Source of the DNA: Cylicocyclus nassatus
Lineage: Eukaryota; Nematoda; Chromadorea; Rhabditida; Strongylidae
NCBI GenBank assembly: GCA_958299035.1
Contig: CATQJL010000112.1
Coordinates: forward strand, 64,759,117-64,823,116
Direction: 5' to 3'
Length of the DNA stretch: 64,000 nucleotides
Below, piece after piece: positions 1 to 12,670 of this stretch. Each line of letters opens with the position of its first letter. The first letter of the stretch is position 1. The notes below the pieces were generated by a model. That model was given only the letters and a program-made list of their open reading frames with translations. It was not told the DNA's origin and made no database searches. Made by a program: the position numbers and the translations under genes.

Positions 1-151
1 TTATGGATGATACGCTTTCATCATTCGGAGACCAGATTTATTATTGCTTTTTGCCAAACTTGTCTTTTTCCTTCATTTCTTTGGGCATGATTCGCTGTGA
101 TATCGAATGACTAAATCGTTTTCTGCGCATTCAAGTGACTAGAAATAACAA

Positions 152-199
152 ACGGTTATAATTTTCGAAGTATCTACCACCTGAAATTTTAGTCTTTAG
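152..199 (+). promoter_or_regulatory. Putative promoter/leader of peptide gene A
   Basis: A TATA-like tataat lies at 157-162, 55 bases before the ATG at 217. A pyrimidine-rich stretch ends in ctttag at 194-199, 17 bases before the ATG, and could serve as a splice or trans-splice acceptor. Neither role can be settled by sequence alone; copy B has ctttaag at the same place. Confidence 0.3.
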
Positions 200-216
200 G
201 ATTTCATAGCCTAGCA

Positions 217-866
217 ATGAAAGTCACTTTCGTTCTGCTCTTATTTGTCATAGCTACACTAAATTTCATTCAAGGTTTGTCTTATAGTTCAACTGAAAGC
301 GCAGTTGTTTTGATAGTAATCTTATTTACAGCAATGAAGCTTCCCTTTAAAGTTGTTCTTCCTCCTCTACGAAACGTTCCTCCTATATGCAAGGTAGGAA
401 AGTACATACATAAGCACAAATTTTACCTTAGGATTTATAAGCCTCTTTAAGAAAAACCCTGACGGAATAACAGTATGCAGTAAGGAGTTCTAAAAGCTGC
501 TCCAGTACGATTCGTCATCTGCAAAGTTTTCTGAAGGTACAACTAATTCTTGATTAGTTTGAGACCACTGTTTTCCTGCTGAGGATTTCATCCTAAAGCG
601 CACAGCTTGAAACTTTTTGTAACTCTTGCTCTTGCTTGCGATAAGCACTTATACGAACAATTTTCACTTTTTTATCTTTTTGAAGTCAAATTTTTTCAGA
701 AATGACGAGACCGCTTGCGAACAATCTTTTATTGTGCGATTGCCATCGTATCGATGTTTTCGTTGGTGTTTCATGTAAATTTTTTGGGGGAACTTTGTGT
801 ATGAGTTAAACATAAAATGGTTTTTTGTTTTTCTCTCTACAGAACACGATAAACTTGAATGATTAA
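217..866 (+). CDS. Small secreted proline-rich peptide A (three exons)
   Basis: Proposed exons are 217-274, 332-393 and 843-866, giving a 47-residue precursor. Exon 1 encodes a signal peptide (MK start, then a hydrophobic run FVLLLFVIATL, ending FIQ). Exon 2 encodes the mature part, basic and proline-rich, with PPL and PPIC motifs and one cysteine; exon 3 adds NTINLND. Introns are 57 nt (phase 1, gtttgt...ttacag) and 449 nt (gtagga...ctacag); an aataaa signal follows at 919-924. Intron 1 is 57 nt with no in-frame stop, so retention would insert about 19 mostly hydrophobic residues and keep the frame. The model is supported by identical exon structure in copy B at 42232. Signal and last exon are conserved between copies but exon 2 is not. 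I do not recognise the family; function (antimicrobial, neuropeptide, effector) is unknown. Confidence 0.72.
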
Positions 867-1710
867 GAAGAAAGGCATGATCAACACTGGGCAGCTGTGT
901 CTGTAATCCCACATGATAAATAAAAGGATTGCTGTTTTTGCGACGTGTCGCACATCGTCGCGTGAAATGCTTTATGAAGCTTTTTTGAAACAATATCATA
1001 ACTTTATGACTTATAACAATATCATAACTTCTAACATAACCCAACAACGACTGTTCACACATCGGAACATTCAACGTGAGACGCCTGCCAAACGAAGACC
1101 AACTACATGAACTGCAAGAAGCCCTGAACAGAACACAACTCGATATACTGGCCCTAACGAGATGGAGAGAAAGAAAAAGCTTGGCACTTGCAATTGGCAA
1201 AGAGTAAGATCACTCACGTTAAAAGAATGGATCAGAAGAATGTTTGGGTGCCTCATATTGTAATAGTATGAAAGGCAAATAAATCATAAAAATCATAAAT
1301 CATAACTTTAAATACTTGGTCTAGTGGTATTCCAAATACGAAAAAATTTTGAAAAATACATTTTCATTGAAATTACAAGCTTCCAACGTCGCGGTCAATC
1401 CATTTCCACCTCGCATGTACTCAAAGTGTGTTCTAAATTTTTTTTCTTCTGAATTTCCTACCTGTGGACATCTTGAAAGACTCGGTGTATTCGCAAAAAC
1501 CCTATTTTAAAGGATTCTATGAGCTTCCGGTTTTCTGATGATCGATCTGCTCGTGGCGAAAAAATCCGTTGCGGTTTTTGTTCGTTCTTAGTTAGGACAG
1601 CATGTAGTACTGGACCCAATGCTGTTAACATATAAGTAAAGCATAAAAGGCATTACCTCATATTTTCATCCTCGTCTGTTAGACACGTCTCGGATGAGGG
1701 GTGTAGCTAA

Positions 1711-2502
1711 TTAGGTTGTTTCAAAAGTTCCGTCGCTTCAAGTTTAAAAAATTCGTAACTGCTCCATTTGTGAACGTATTGACTTACTAAGAACATTAGG
1801 TAGAGAAATTTATCTACTTTCTAGCCTCATCTTCGCTGCTCTTTGACGACAAAAGATTCCAGAGATAAAAATTTGAATAGGAGAACCAAGCTCATGGTTT
1901 TGCGAAAATAAATCGTCAACATCTGAAACACTGCAAAAAAACTTTAGAACATGTTTTTGAAGCTTTTGTGAGCTGCTCTTTCTAAAAAAGTCAAGTTTGT
2001 GTTACTCGAGTTTTTTTTTGATAAAAAATAGTGATTTTCGTAAAAAATGCAAAAAAATGGCAAAATGACATTCGTTGCATTTTTCTGAATGACGTTCTTG
2101 TTCTTCATGAAAATCATAACTTTTCGTAGAAGAGCTCGATCAAGACAGTCTTGGTGCCATTAGAAGGAGCATCTCACAGAAACTCTGAAACGCTGCAGAA
2201 AAATCTGAGAGCACGTTCAGAGTTTTGTGAGATGCTCCTTCTAATGGCACCAAGACTGTCTTAATCGAGCTTTTCTACGAAAAGTTGTGATTTTCTGATT
2301 TCTGATTTATTTTCGAAAATCAAGAATTTGAGTGGCTACTGTTCAAATTTTTTTTTCTAAAATCTTCTGTCATAAAGAGCAGCGAAAATGTGATTATAGA
2401 TGAATTTTTCTATCTAGATATTTTTTGTAAGTCAATACGCTCACATAGTGAGCAGTTGCGAATTATTCGAATCAAAGCCACAAAACTTTTGAATCAACCT
2501 AG
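1711..2502. mobile_element. Foldback MITE, Tc1/mariner-like (shared by both units)
   Basis: Ends are ttaggttgtttcaaaag and its inverse cttttgaatcaacctag. The element is inverted along its whole length: the AGCAGCGAA-containing stretches near 1835 and 2380 pair, and an inner hairpin spans about 2140-2280. A diverged copy at 43370-44068 occupies the same place in the duplicate block, so insertion predates the duplication. No transposase is encoded. Confidence 0.75.
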
Positions 2503-3314
2503 TAAATGGAAGTTGCGAATTAATACCTATCTCTTACTACATCTTGTTCTCACCACTTCCCTGAAAATCTGTTATGTTGGGTTTCGCATTTCGAATAAAA
2601 GGCGATTCATGAAGTTTCATCATCATGAAGGCCTCGCTGCATTTAGTGCATCCATCTTTTTAGACGGTAAGAATATTTATGAACCTGAGTTGAGCGCCAG
2701 TTTGATCCGACGCAGTAACGGCAAATGGCAAGAACCTTTGAACACTATAAGTTTTTTTCAAATCTAGTGGCATTAGGACACGTTTAACTATCAAAATCTC
2801 AAATAATTGTGCTGCTCTTCGGGACATACTTTTTTGCCGGCATTTTTGTCTGATGTCTGAGCCGTTCGATCCTACCAACGGTTAGAATTCATAAACATCT
2901 TTAACAATTGGAGATGAGGAGCTTATGGATTCTGAGCAGTTTTCACGAGTATCAAGAGAGGCAATCTCAGATAATCGCCTCTGACAAGTCTTTGAAATGG
3001 TTAATGATATAAACAAGTGCTTGTGCCGCGAGTGCCAAGAAACATTTATAGATTTGGAAACTCTTCCCGCTTTCTACATTCCTATCATACTACAATGACA
3101 GAAAGTACACAGTTTTTCTTTTGAAGTTCGTGTTCATACAATTCTACCGCCACGACAATTATGAGTATCACAAGCAGTCGGCTGAAAATCCCATTGTGCT
3201 AAATTTTCGCCAAAGCATCAGTAGTGAGCGTACTGCTGATGCTTTGGCGGACAGAGCTTTTTTTTCCTACTGCAGTCCACGATGAAAGGACACTCGACGT
3301 ACTTACTATAGCTT

Positions 3315-3849
3315 ACTAGCTGGCTTACCCGGCTCCGCCGTATGTTTCGAATAGAAAATTCCATTTCTGAACCGATCGGGACCAAACTTGGCACACATAC
3401 ACTTCGGGCCCCGGCGGGTGTCACAGTCCACTCTTCGTTATCGATCGATGTCGATTTTATCGATATTTGCAAAATTTGAGCTACGGGGCTGGGAGTTGGC
3501 AGAGGGGTGTAATCGAGCATGCTGATTACGAATATAATATTAGTTTTTTGAATCGTGCATTACTTTTTTTTCTTTTTTTTCATGCTGATCACCCCCACGG
3601 GGGTGATCAGCATGCTCGATTACACCCCTCTGCCAACTCCCAGCCCCGTAGCTCAAATTTTGCAAAGAATCGATAAAATCGATATCGATCGATACGAAAA
3701 GTAGCCTATGACACCCACCGGGGCCCGAAGTGTATGTGTGCCAAGTTTGGTTCCGATCGGTTCAGAAATGGAATTTTCTATTCGGAACATACGTACACAC
3801 AGACAGACATATAGACAGACAGACAAAAGACATTCAGCTTTATATATAA
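3315..3849. mobile_element. DINE/Helentron-like repeat, copy 1
   Basis: One end reads actagctggcttacccggctc, the other runs through a gacagaca microsatellite to cattcagctttatatata. The body carries ATCGAT-rich blocks, the phrase accaaacttggcacacatac, and an inverted centre at about 3570-3620 (catgctgatcacccccacggg). Four more copies occur in this window at 7024, 12173, 14052 and 55757. Class assignment rests on the end sequences and internal microsatellite; no Rep-helicase is present. Confidence 0.65.
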
Positions 3850-4450
3850 GATAATTGATTTCTTTGATTTTTGTCAAGCGCCGTAATGTAATAGATCAAA
3901 ACAAAACAGTTTAATCACAATGTCTTGTACAAAACTCCAAATATTGCAAGCTTGAGGGTTGAAGTGAGCTGGAAAAGAAGGCTGCCAGAATTTATGTGAG
4001 TAAGAACGTCCAGTGAATATGTTGATGCCACTCCATGCGCCTGAAACATGCAGCGAAATCTTTTGAGCGCTGATTTGACAGGACGAAGCTAGGAAATTAC
4101 GGTAGCTGAAACAAAAAGATATGCTGGTTGGCGCGGATCACCGATATACCAATGATCTACGCGGAGTTTGGAGCCAAAAACTAGAGAAGTCCGATTGCCG
4201 TCTGAATTCGATGAAAAAATCGATAAAATCCTGCAACCCTGCAACTTGCAAAGAGGATATACTTTGCGTAAGAGAATTATATATGTACAACATTGGCTGC
4301 AAATTGAGCAAAAATTTCTTTACTTTCGCCAAACTAACTCTGAGCTATGCCTATTTTTGAATTATTGAATTATACCTTCAACAATGTAACCGTAAATTTT
4401 AGCTTTTAACACCTAATTTTCGAAAATAAATCAAGTCGTTCAATTTATTT

Positions 4451-5929
4451 CATCTCACTGGGTTTCAATGCAATTACGCCGCTTCCTGAAGACCTGCTGT
4501 AAAAGGCAATAATTCATTGTTGTACTATGAAGTTCCGCTTCGAACTTTTAGTTACTTTTAGTCTCCGTCTTATTCTCGTAAATCGTTAAACTACCATCGT
4601 ACAGCATAATTTGCTCTATCGAATGGTGACCCAGAAGCTATGTAAAATATGGAGAAAACTAGCTACCCTACGGTTCGCTGTGAGCGGATCGGGTTAGGTA
4701 CATTAAATATTTGCATACTTGGAACTGCATCTAACTATAAACGGTGTCTAAATCTCTTTCTAGAAAAGCTTGATGAATGGAAAAATCAAACTTTGCAAGT
4801 AGGTACAAAATTCGACTCTGTAGTCTTTGAGGTTATCATAAAGATATTGAACAAATTCTCAAAGTCATTCTTGCGCACAGAGTACATTTTAGTTGGCGAG
4901 AGGAAATGGGATTTTTTTGAAAGATAAAGCGGCCAAATTCTGATTTGACTACTGCATTACGATACTGATGGTTGGTGAAAACAAGTATCCTTGATCCGCC
5001 CTCAAGCCAATCTAGTATACTTTTGACACCCAAGAAAACACGCGCCGGTAATTTGCGCCCCTGTAGATCGTGAAATTGAGAGCCCAGCCAAAACCTCGTT
5101 TATTCCATTTTGGAATAGGGGGTGGGATAAACATGATTTTAGGCTCCCACTTCCATTTGGCGTCATTCAATGTGAATTCAAATTTGGGCTAACAAGAAGA
5201 GGTGTTTTTATTACTACCAAAAATAGAGAGCTTAATCACTTTTGAGATATACTCAAACACGTTTGTAAATGACCACTTTGTATAGATGGATCAAAATTTG
5301 GAAGTTTTACTCGCTGAAACTTGTCATACGGCGTTATTTGACACACTGATTCATTATGCTATGAAAGAACGAACACCCATATTACGCTCCCTTTCTGGGA
5401 ACTCCTGGTCTTTTTGCCCTACTGTTGTATATCGTGTTACAACGAATAGTTTGCGGAGGCGTTACCTGGTTGAGATGATCGTTCCCTTACCCTCCATTAT
5501 AGGACCTCTCTCCTATAATTACGGTAGGTACATGGCTTTTTCATTATCTAAATGCTCTTGTAGATTACAAGCCCGCATCCTTGAGTGGTATCTTTGCCCG
5601 TCAAGACCACTTCTCCAGCAAAGCGTCGCCATCTAAAACATTTTTTTGCATTTTTAAGGGATTTGTGCTAAGAAAATGCTATCATACAAAAGCCGCAAGG
5701 GGAAGGAATTTCAAGTTGTAAGGTTGTCCTTGTCATATCGGAGAATCTCGAAGAGTTCAGTTTCTTTACCCCATGGATTTCTTTACAAAAGAAGAAAAAC
5801 GGTTAGAAAATTCTGCATTTTATCTTGTTGCCTTGTAACAAACTTAATTTTACATTGTCATTTTAAATGCTTTGTAAAGCGAACGCAGCTGTATCGAGAT
5901 TGCTTTGCATGAACACCAACCTTATGCAC
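4451..5929. other. Intergenic sequence, no supported gene
   Basis: Short open frames exist (for example 4649-4927 and 5286-5636) but none has a recognisable domain, paired splice signals or a copy elsewhere. I see no repeat structure beyond low-complexity A/T runs. Confidence 0.5.
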
Positions 5930-6230
5930 TTATAGGCACCATCTACCCAAATTCCCGATTCTCCATATTTTTGCCGCTTCAAAGCCTTATAAAAGACCTG
6001 ATTTCCAAAATGGAGCCGAGAATTCGCGAAACACCCAAAAATCCCCGTTTTGGGAGAACCCGCTGCGCGCAGGCGAGGGAAACCCTGCAAAGCGGGGGGG
6101 GGGGGAGACCAGCTGGGTGGAATGACTATCCGGGTTTGCTCTTTCCGGAGCGGCTTTCTCGCCCCGGAAACAACTTTTGCGGCGCAGCTTCGGGGTTTGC
6201 CTAGTGTGGGGGACCATACTAGTATGCCAT
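5930..6230. repeat. Dispersed repeat with oligo-G tract
   Basis: A GC-richer block ending in a long G run (about 6097-6106) resembles, in inverted orientation, the block at about 55290-55600, which also carries G-rich runs. The shared phrases include the stretch around gagaattcgcgaaacacccaaa. Likely an old MITE fragment. Confidence 0.45.
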
Positions 6231-6799
6231 CATAATCTCGTCAACCCCCACTTTAGGTAGACAATGCCTTTAGACAGTTCCAAATGAGGTTCCTTCGAAT
6301 TGCTACGAAGGTAGCAGCAAGCTTCAGAATTTGTTGTGTACCAGAACGTCACCTCTGTTTCGCAGAGGCTCGCACTGGTTTTGGTACCTATGTATATGCC
6401 TTACTTGTTTCGCAATGACCGTACTGAAACTCACCGCGCAATGCTAGCTATCTCGAAAAATTTGTAAGCAACTACACATTTCAAAAGCCTTCCTACGTGA
6501 GATTGGTAACTGTGTGTGGATAAAACTTTTCGCAGAAGAATAAAAGCAAATATGTATCAGTTCTTGAATCTTTAATGGCGTAGTGGCCACTCTAAGGGCA
6601 ACAATTACCGTGAACTACATCAGTGTGCAAAAATCTTCTCGAATGCTCAGATAAAACCTCGAAAGTTGACCACTTACTCAGTCAATGCTTTTTAGCGCCG
6701 TTTTGACAAGATAGTAGACGTTTCGTTACTTTTTTGAACAGGTCAAACGTTTGCACATTCGCTTGTCAAAAATATCCATGAATTTGCAAAGAAGCGATA

Positions 6800-7260
6800 T
6801 TTCCGACCCAATTTTGCAGGTCAGAAAAAAAGCGGATCCATTTGATGCTAATCTTCAAAGGATTTATTTTACGGATCCGCTCGAGTTTTTGAATGATGGG
6901 CTTTCGAGCTGGCAGCATGCGTTGCGCAAAATTTGTGCTCACGTTGGCTGAAACTCGCTCTACGAATTTCGCAGCAGACACACGACATAGTCAAGTAAAC
7001 ATCCTGAGACCTTCGTTATAAGCTAATAGCTGGCTTACCCTGCTCCCCGTCCCCGTCAAAACACTATAATGAAACTCCCATTCCTATCCCTGCACAAAAT
7101 CTTCCTATGACCACTTTTACACCAACTACCTATTCCCGCTATGTTATTTATCAGCATGCTCACTCATCCTTCTGCGAATTCCCAGTCCCGTAATTCAAGC
7201 TTTGCAAAAAAATCAATAAAATCAATAAAACTAATGGATAATTTTGAAAAGTAATATAGT
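6800..7260. repeat. Left arm of a 450-bp inverted duplication
   Basis: This stretch, which contains ggcagcatgcgttgcgcaaaa and the agctaatagctggcttaccc repeat end, recurs in reverse complement at about 12460-12870. Both arms contain non-element flank plus the same truncated end of the DINE-like repeat, so the flanking DNA and the repeat were duplicated together in opposite orientation, about 5.2 kb apart. Confidence 0.7.
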
Positions 7261-9880
7261 ATTCGTAATCAGCATGCTCGATTACCCCCAATTCCCAGCC
7301 CCGTAGATCAAACTTTGCAAAAAAAATCGATAAAAATCGATGAAATCGATATCGATCGATGACGAAAAGCCCTGTGACACCCACTCGGCCCCGAAGTGTG
7401 TGTGTGCGCCAAGTTTGGTCCGGATCGGTTCAGACGTTTGACGAAGCCAGCGCCGCGTAGTGCAGTTACACGCGCAAAGCGGCGTGGTTCTTGAATAAGC
7501 TACCTTTCCTTCTTCTTTCTTAGCTTTTTCGCTGTCTTGCTTCCAAATTTATGAGCTTTTCCTGTCTGAAACACTTTTTCGGTGCTCTTCCTGAGATCTC
7601 TCAAAGCATCACTGTGCGAATTGGTAGGCAAAATGGAAAAATGGAGGTTTGAGGTGTAAAAGAAGATGTAATCTAAGTCATATCATTTGAGAATTCTGAG
7701 AACGGCTGATGCTTTTCCTCTTTACAGCTAAAGGTGGATATATATGTGAGATGTAATCGTACAGTGACCGCCAAAAAGTTGCGGACACGCCTTCCTTTTT
7801 TCATCGCTCATTTTCGGATGGAAAACAAAGATGAAAAAATGATTGGATTGCATGGGGTGATAGAGCTCTTCAAGAGCTACGACCCATACATTGCGCTTTC
7901 TGGAAAATATTTATTATAAAAATTTTAGAAATCTTTTCCTAAAATAAGTCCGGAAATGGCCGCGTCACAATGTCGCGGACATTAATTCTTCGAACGCGAA
8001 AAATCTCTTTTAGGTCTTTTCTTGAAGCAAAAACAGAAGTTTTCCGGATAGGTAAGCATACTATGTTTTAGAGCTCATCGAGGACAACAATTGGGTAGTA
8101 GTTACTTCCAAAAAACCCAAGCTTGAATTTCATTTTGCTTTTTTTCCAAAATTAACTTCTAATTCCCCTTTTTAAGCCAAATTTCTTCACATGGAAACCT
8201 ATTCTAGACATCGCAACAAAGCTAATCGGATAAAATAGATGTTTTTTGCCATCTTCTATGCATCGGACGTGTGCTGTCGAGTTTCTTTGCTGAAAATGGC
8301 TCTTGACAGTGAGTGCACATGACCCCACCTGCATCTCACCACTGACCTGCACCCTTTGCAGGCCTGTAGCTCGGCCGGCAGTCACTCTACGAGCCTGCAT
8401 TTAGGCTCATTCGAAAGAGCGTGAGTTCCCCGATACGATGGTGTGCAAAAGAATTGAGTTTGGGAAGAAACGGAAATTTGGCGGATGGGGTGATAAAGCG
8501 CAACCTTGGAGGCGAATGGAGTGAAGGCTCTTATCAACATCAGAACAGTCTTAGAGCTCCGAGATGGGTCTATTGCAAGAAAATTAACGGTTTTAAATTT
8601 CCAAGATGGCACTGATGGCGAAAGGAGCTTTGCTCAACTTTAACTTAAAATCCTCAACCTACGACTGAAACTGCGTTTTATCACCCCATCCGCCAAATTT
8701 CCGGTTCTTCCCAAACTCAGTTCGTTTGCACACATCGTATCGAGAAACTCACGCTCTTTCAAATGAGCCTATCTGCAGGCTCGAACAATGACTGGCTGCC
8801 GAGCTACAGGCCCGCAAAGCGGTGCAAGTCAGTGGTGAGATGCTGGTGGGGTCATGTGCACTCACTATCAAGAGCCATTTTCAGCAAAGAAACTCGACAG
8901 CTGGATGCATAGAAGATATCAGAAGGCATCCATTTTATCCAATTAGCTTTGTTGGGATATCTTAAATAGGTTCCCATGCGAAGAAATTTGGCTTAAAAAG
9001 TGGAATCAGAAGTTATTTTGGGAAAAAAGCAAAATAAAATTCAAGCTTGGGTTTTTTTGGAAGTAACTACTACCCGATTGCTGTCCTCGATGAGCTCTAC
9101 AACATAGTATGCTTACCTGTCCGGAAAACTTCTGTTTTTGCCCCAAGAAAAGACCTAAAAGAAATTTTTCGCGTTCGAAGAATCAATGTCCGCGACATTG
9201 TGACGCGGCCATTCCCGACTTATTTTAGGAAAAGATTTTTAAAATTTTTATAATAAATATTTTCCAGAAAGCGCAATGTGTGTGTCGTAGCACTTGAAGA
9301 GCTCTATCATCTCATGCAATCCAATCATTTTTTCATCTTTGTTTTCCATCCGAAAATGAGCGATGAAAAAAGGAAGGCGGCTTGTCCGCAACTTTTTGGC
9401 GGCCACTGTATGTCGTAAATTTGAATAAACAGCGCCAATGCGCTGCTCGCTCGAACCTAAGTGATATACGATTATGCCTACTGAAACAGAGTCGATATAA
9501 TGATTTATGACATCCGGAATTAGTCATGTGAAGAAGGCCTGGATTAAATGGAAGATGCCATAGAAAAAACGCTCAAAAATTTGTTACCTCCTCTCTTAGC
9601 TGCGAAAAAAAATCATATCCGGTATCAAGACAGATTGCATGTGAGCATAGAAGCAAGAAAAGTGGCAACACGCCGATACAAAAAAGGAAATGTTACAAGA
9701 TAAAATGATAAAATCAAGGCCCGCGATGTTGTGCACAGCATGGCCCCCGCCACGCTGCGCCTAAGGTACCGCCCGCGCGTAGATGTGTGACCGCACTACG
9801 CGGCGCTGGCCTCGTTGAACGTACATACAGACAGACAGACATAGACATACATGTAAACAGACATTCTGCTTTATATATAT
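7024..9880. mobile_element. DINE/Helentron-like repeat, copy 2, split by a foldback element
   Basis: The left end (tagctggcttaccctgctcc) and ATCGAT blocks lie at 7024-7490; the matching tail with gacagacagacatag and ctgctttatatatatgat lies at 9820-9880. The 1.66-kb foldback element at 7762-9418 sits between them. The phrase ggcgctggcctcgttgaacgt near 9800 is the inverse of aacgtttgacgaagccagcgcc-like sequence near 7430-7460. Confidence 0.6.
7762..9418. mobile_element. Full-length foldback MITE, Tc1/mariner-like, TA target duplication
   Basis: The ends are cagtgaccgccaaaaagttg and its inverse, flanked by TA at 7760-7761 and 9419-9420. The arms pair almost continuously (for example 8430-8500 with 8675-8745, and 7975-8060 with 9110-9200), leaving only a short loop near 8600-8640. 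No transposase frame is preserved. The element interrupts a DINE-like repeat. Confidence 0.85.
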
Positions 9881-12172
9881 GATGATATTTGGCCAGTGAG
9901 CATCATCAAAGTAGGAGCTGTAGTCTCAGCACAAATATCACATTGCAGGAAAACCTTCTAATGCGAATTTCATAATCGAATATTCAACAGTTTAATAATC
10001 GAATATTTGACAGATCGGAAGATTTTTACATGTCAAAATTATGGTTTTCAGGTGGCTCACGGTCAAGCTGAATACCTTTTTGAAAAGCAAAATGAATATC
10101 GTTTTTGCAGTGGCCGCATGGGAGCTCGGAAAGCATAACTTTTTAGTTGTTGAAAAGTATTTTGAAGCTCTTATACATCAGCTTTGAATTTATATATTTG
10201 TATATTTAAATCAGCTGTGTCAAAAAACTTCAAGGGCTGGTAGATCTCAGCTCATCACTCCTTACATAGCTTCTCCTCCCACCTTTCAGAGACTTATTTC
10301 ATCGCTGTTGTTATCTAAGCCATATATAATAATATCATATGCAAGGCGTATCTCCCATCATAGGTCGCGAGAAACACGAAATGAGGCTTCGCGCGCAGAA
10401 GAAGAACTTTTACTCGAGTGCAAAAGCATCTGTCAGATCTGCGGCTAGGCGTCTCACACTTTATAGCAGTTGTCTCTTGTTCATTTTAACGGAAACTTTC
10501 CTTTACGTAAATCGCACACTATCATTCTCATTTTGAATGCATCCGGGAATCTGTCTTCCATACTTCAGATAAATTTTTCAGGGATGGAGCCCCTTATTTC
10601 TTTGCTCTCCCAGTTGCTAACCGGACTGTATCATACCATCTTCTAGCGTAAAGGCTTGAGGACGCATTGCACACAGCATTCAACGATTTCGATGTTTAAG
10701 AGTAAATTAATTACCTTGTGATAGACTGTAATCAGTGATGACTGAAATACACGAGCGCAAACCGTATCCGACCCTCCTGTTAACATAATGAGTGATGATC
10801 AACTTCTACGCTTGGACAAAAGCATAAGTTTACCTCTACTTGAAGAGTGTCCTCGCATAGTCTTCACGAAAGCTGTGTATCTTTGAAGATAAAGCGAGAA
10901 CAAAAGCATAGTTTGGAGAGAAAAAGGTAAGCGCGGGACAAACTTCGATCATAAGTTTGCCTACAGGAGCAACACTTTTGCTCTCAAGTTCCATTTCCGC
11001 TACATGCGATGCGTGCGCAGCTTCAACTCTTGGATATCTGTAATCGATAGTGGTTGGTACAGCCTACATGTAAACACGCACAATTCCCCCCCCCCCATTA
11101 CCTCCTGTTTTTATGCCACCTCTTCTTCTTCTGTAGACGTCGCAAGCGCTTACCGCTGCCTTTACTCAACCCGTTCCCTACAAAACCGAAAGAAAAAAAC
11201 CGAAGAAAACAAAAAACAGAAAGCGCGGCAATCTCAAAATTTTTGCTGGCGGATAACCCCCGAAATCTAGAAAAAGGGGGCATGGCTGTGGCCACGCCCC
11301 CAAAAAATTTTTTTCACAAGGCTAATTTGTATTTTAAAAAAAGTTTCAAAGATTATTTTACTTATCCTTGTCTTACATATTAGGTTGGCGGATATTTTCT
11401 GTTACACTTTTATTTCAATTTTTTAAAAATTCAAGAAACATCCGAAAATTCTTATGTTTAACGGGGTTGGCGGGGTGCAAAGGTCCACACGCCGGTACTG
11501 TCAGGTGGTCCGTGCGCAAAACACCCATTTTTTCGGTAAGAGTACATTCTATGGACATTCTTGTCAGCGACTGACATTTTTGCAGATGATTGGGAAGAGA
11601 CCGGGCAATGTGGTATTCGGGTAGGGTATGGCCCATAGTATTTAGCGAACATAGGGGGATGGCACAATCATGTCCGCGATCACATGAGCTGCATGTTGCG
11701 CCATGTCACCGTGCACTGGCATTTTGACATGAAGAACATTCTTTGAAGATTTACAAAATTTATTTCCAACCTTTCCTTACAAAATCCTACACGATGCACA
11801 CAAAATGAAAAATTTTCGGCGAATTTTTGATTTTTTGTTCTTCACCCTTTGTTTTTGGCGTGCTAGCGGCACCAAAGCGCTACCAAAAAAGAGACGATGC
11901 GAAAATATGTCCTAGAAAAATTATGGTAGAGAAACAACAGGATTAGACGCAGAGAAAAAAATCAAAGAAAAAATGACAATTTTGAGAGTGCTTATAGAAT
12001 TGTCGTGAAGTTGCTGGCAAATTGTGCATTTGCGGCATCAGTCATATTGTGTACGCCCTGCCGTGGCCTACATATGACAAACTTTGAAAATTTTAGAGAT
12101 TTGGAAATTTTAGAGAACTTTTGGAACTTTTCAGAATATAAAAAAAGTGCGACAGAAATTATACACCAACCT
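9881..12172. other. Intergenic sequence with a short dispersed repeat
   Basis: No gene is supported. Around 11265-11340 a phrase with a g-rich run followed by a cacgccccc hairpin and aattttttttcacaaggctaa matches 46810-46880, marking a dispersed repeat family. An oligo-C tract lies at 11088-11096. Confidence 0.45.
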
Positions 12173-12670
12173 AATATAAAGCTGAATGTCTGTTTGTCTG
12201 TATGTTTATATGTCTGTACGTGTGTTCCGAACAGAAATTTTTATTTCTGACCCGATACGGAAAAAACTTGGCACACACACACTTCGGGGCCGAAAGTGTG
12301 TCACAGGCTACTTTTCGTCATCGATCGATACCGATTTTATCGACTTTCATCGATTTTTTGTGAAGTTTGAGCTACGGGGCGGGGAGTTGGCATAGGGGGA
12401 AGGGGGAATCGAGCATGCTGATTACGAATACAATATTAGTTCTCTTTTTTATTCATTACTTTTATCGATTGTATCGATTTTTCGCAAAGTTTGAGTTACG
12501 GGACTGGGAATTCGCAGAAGGATGAGTGAGCATGCTGATAAATAACACAGCGGGAATAGGGAGTTGGTGTAAAAGTGGGCATAGGGAAAGGCTGTGCAGG
12601 GATAGGGTTGTAAGTTTCATTATAGTGTTTTGACACAGGGACGGGCGGAGCGGGGTAAGCCAGCTATTAG
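12173..12670. mobile_element. DINE/Helentron-like repeat, copy 3
   Basis: Opposite orientation to copy 1: it starts aatataaagctgaatgtctg with a tctgt microsatellite and ends gcggggtaagccagctatta. Internal atcgatcgat and gagctacggggcggggagttg phrases are family hallmarks. Confidence 0.65.

Larger units (their letters stand above)
1..4450. repeat. Unit 1 segmental duplication, peptide-gene block (copy A)
   Basis: Bases 1-3300 are colinear with 42010-46620: the same ATG context, both introns, the 3' region and a foldback element at 1711-2502 reappear at 43370-44068. Bases near 3110-3310 also match 49785-49990, and 3850-4450 match 50020-50850, so this copy looks like a fusion of the two neighbouring copies found in unit 2, with the sequence between them lost. 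Identity by eye is roughly 90 percent in the noncoding parts. Confidence 0.85.

Noticed and set aside
664..1200. A 178-residue minus-strand frame
   Set aside because: Antisense to intron 2 and exon 3 of peptide gene A, and truncated in the duplicate block.
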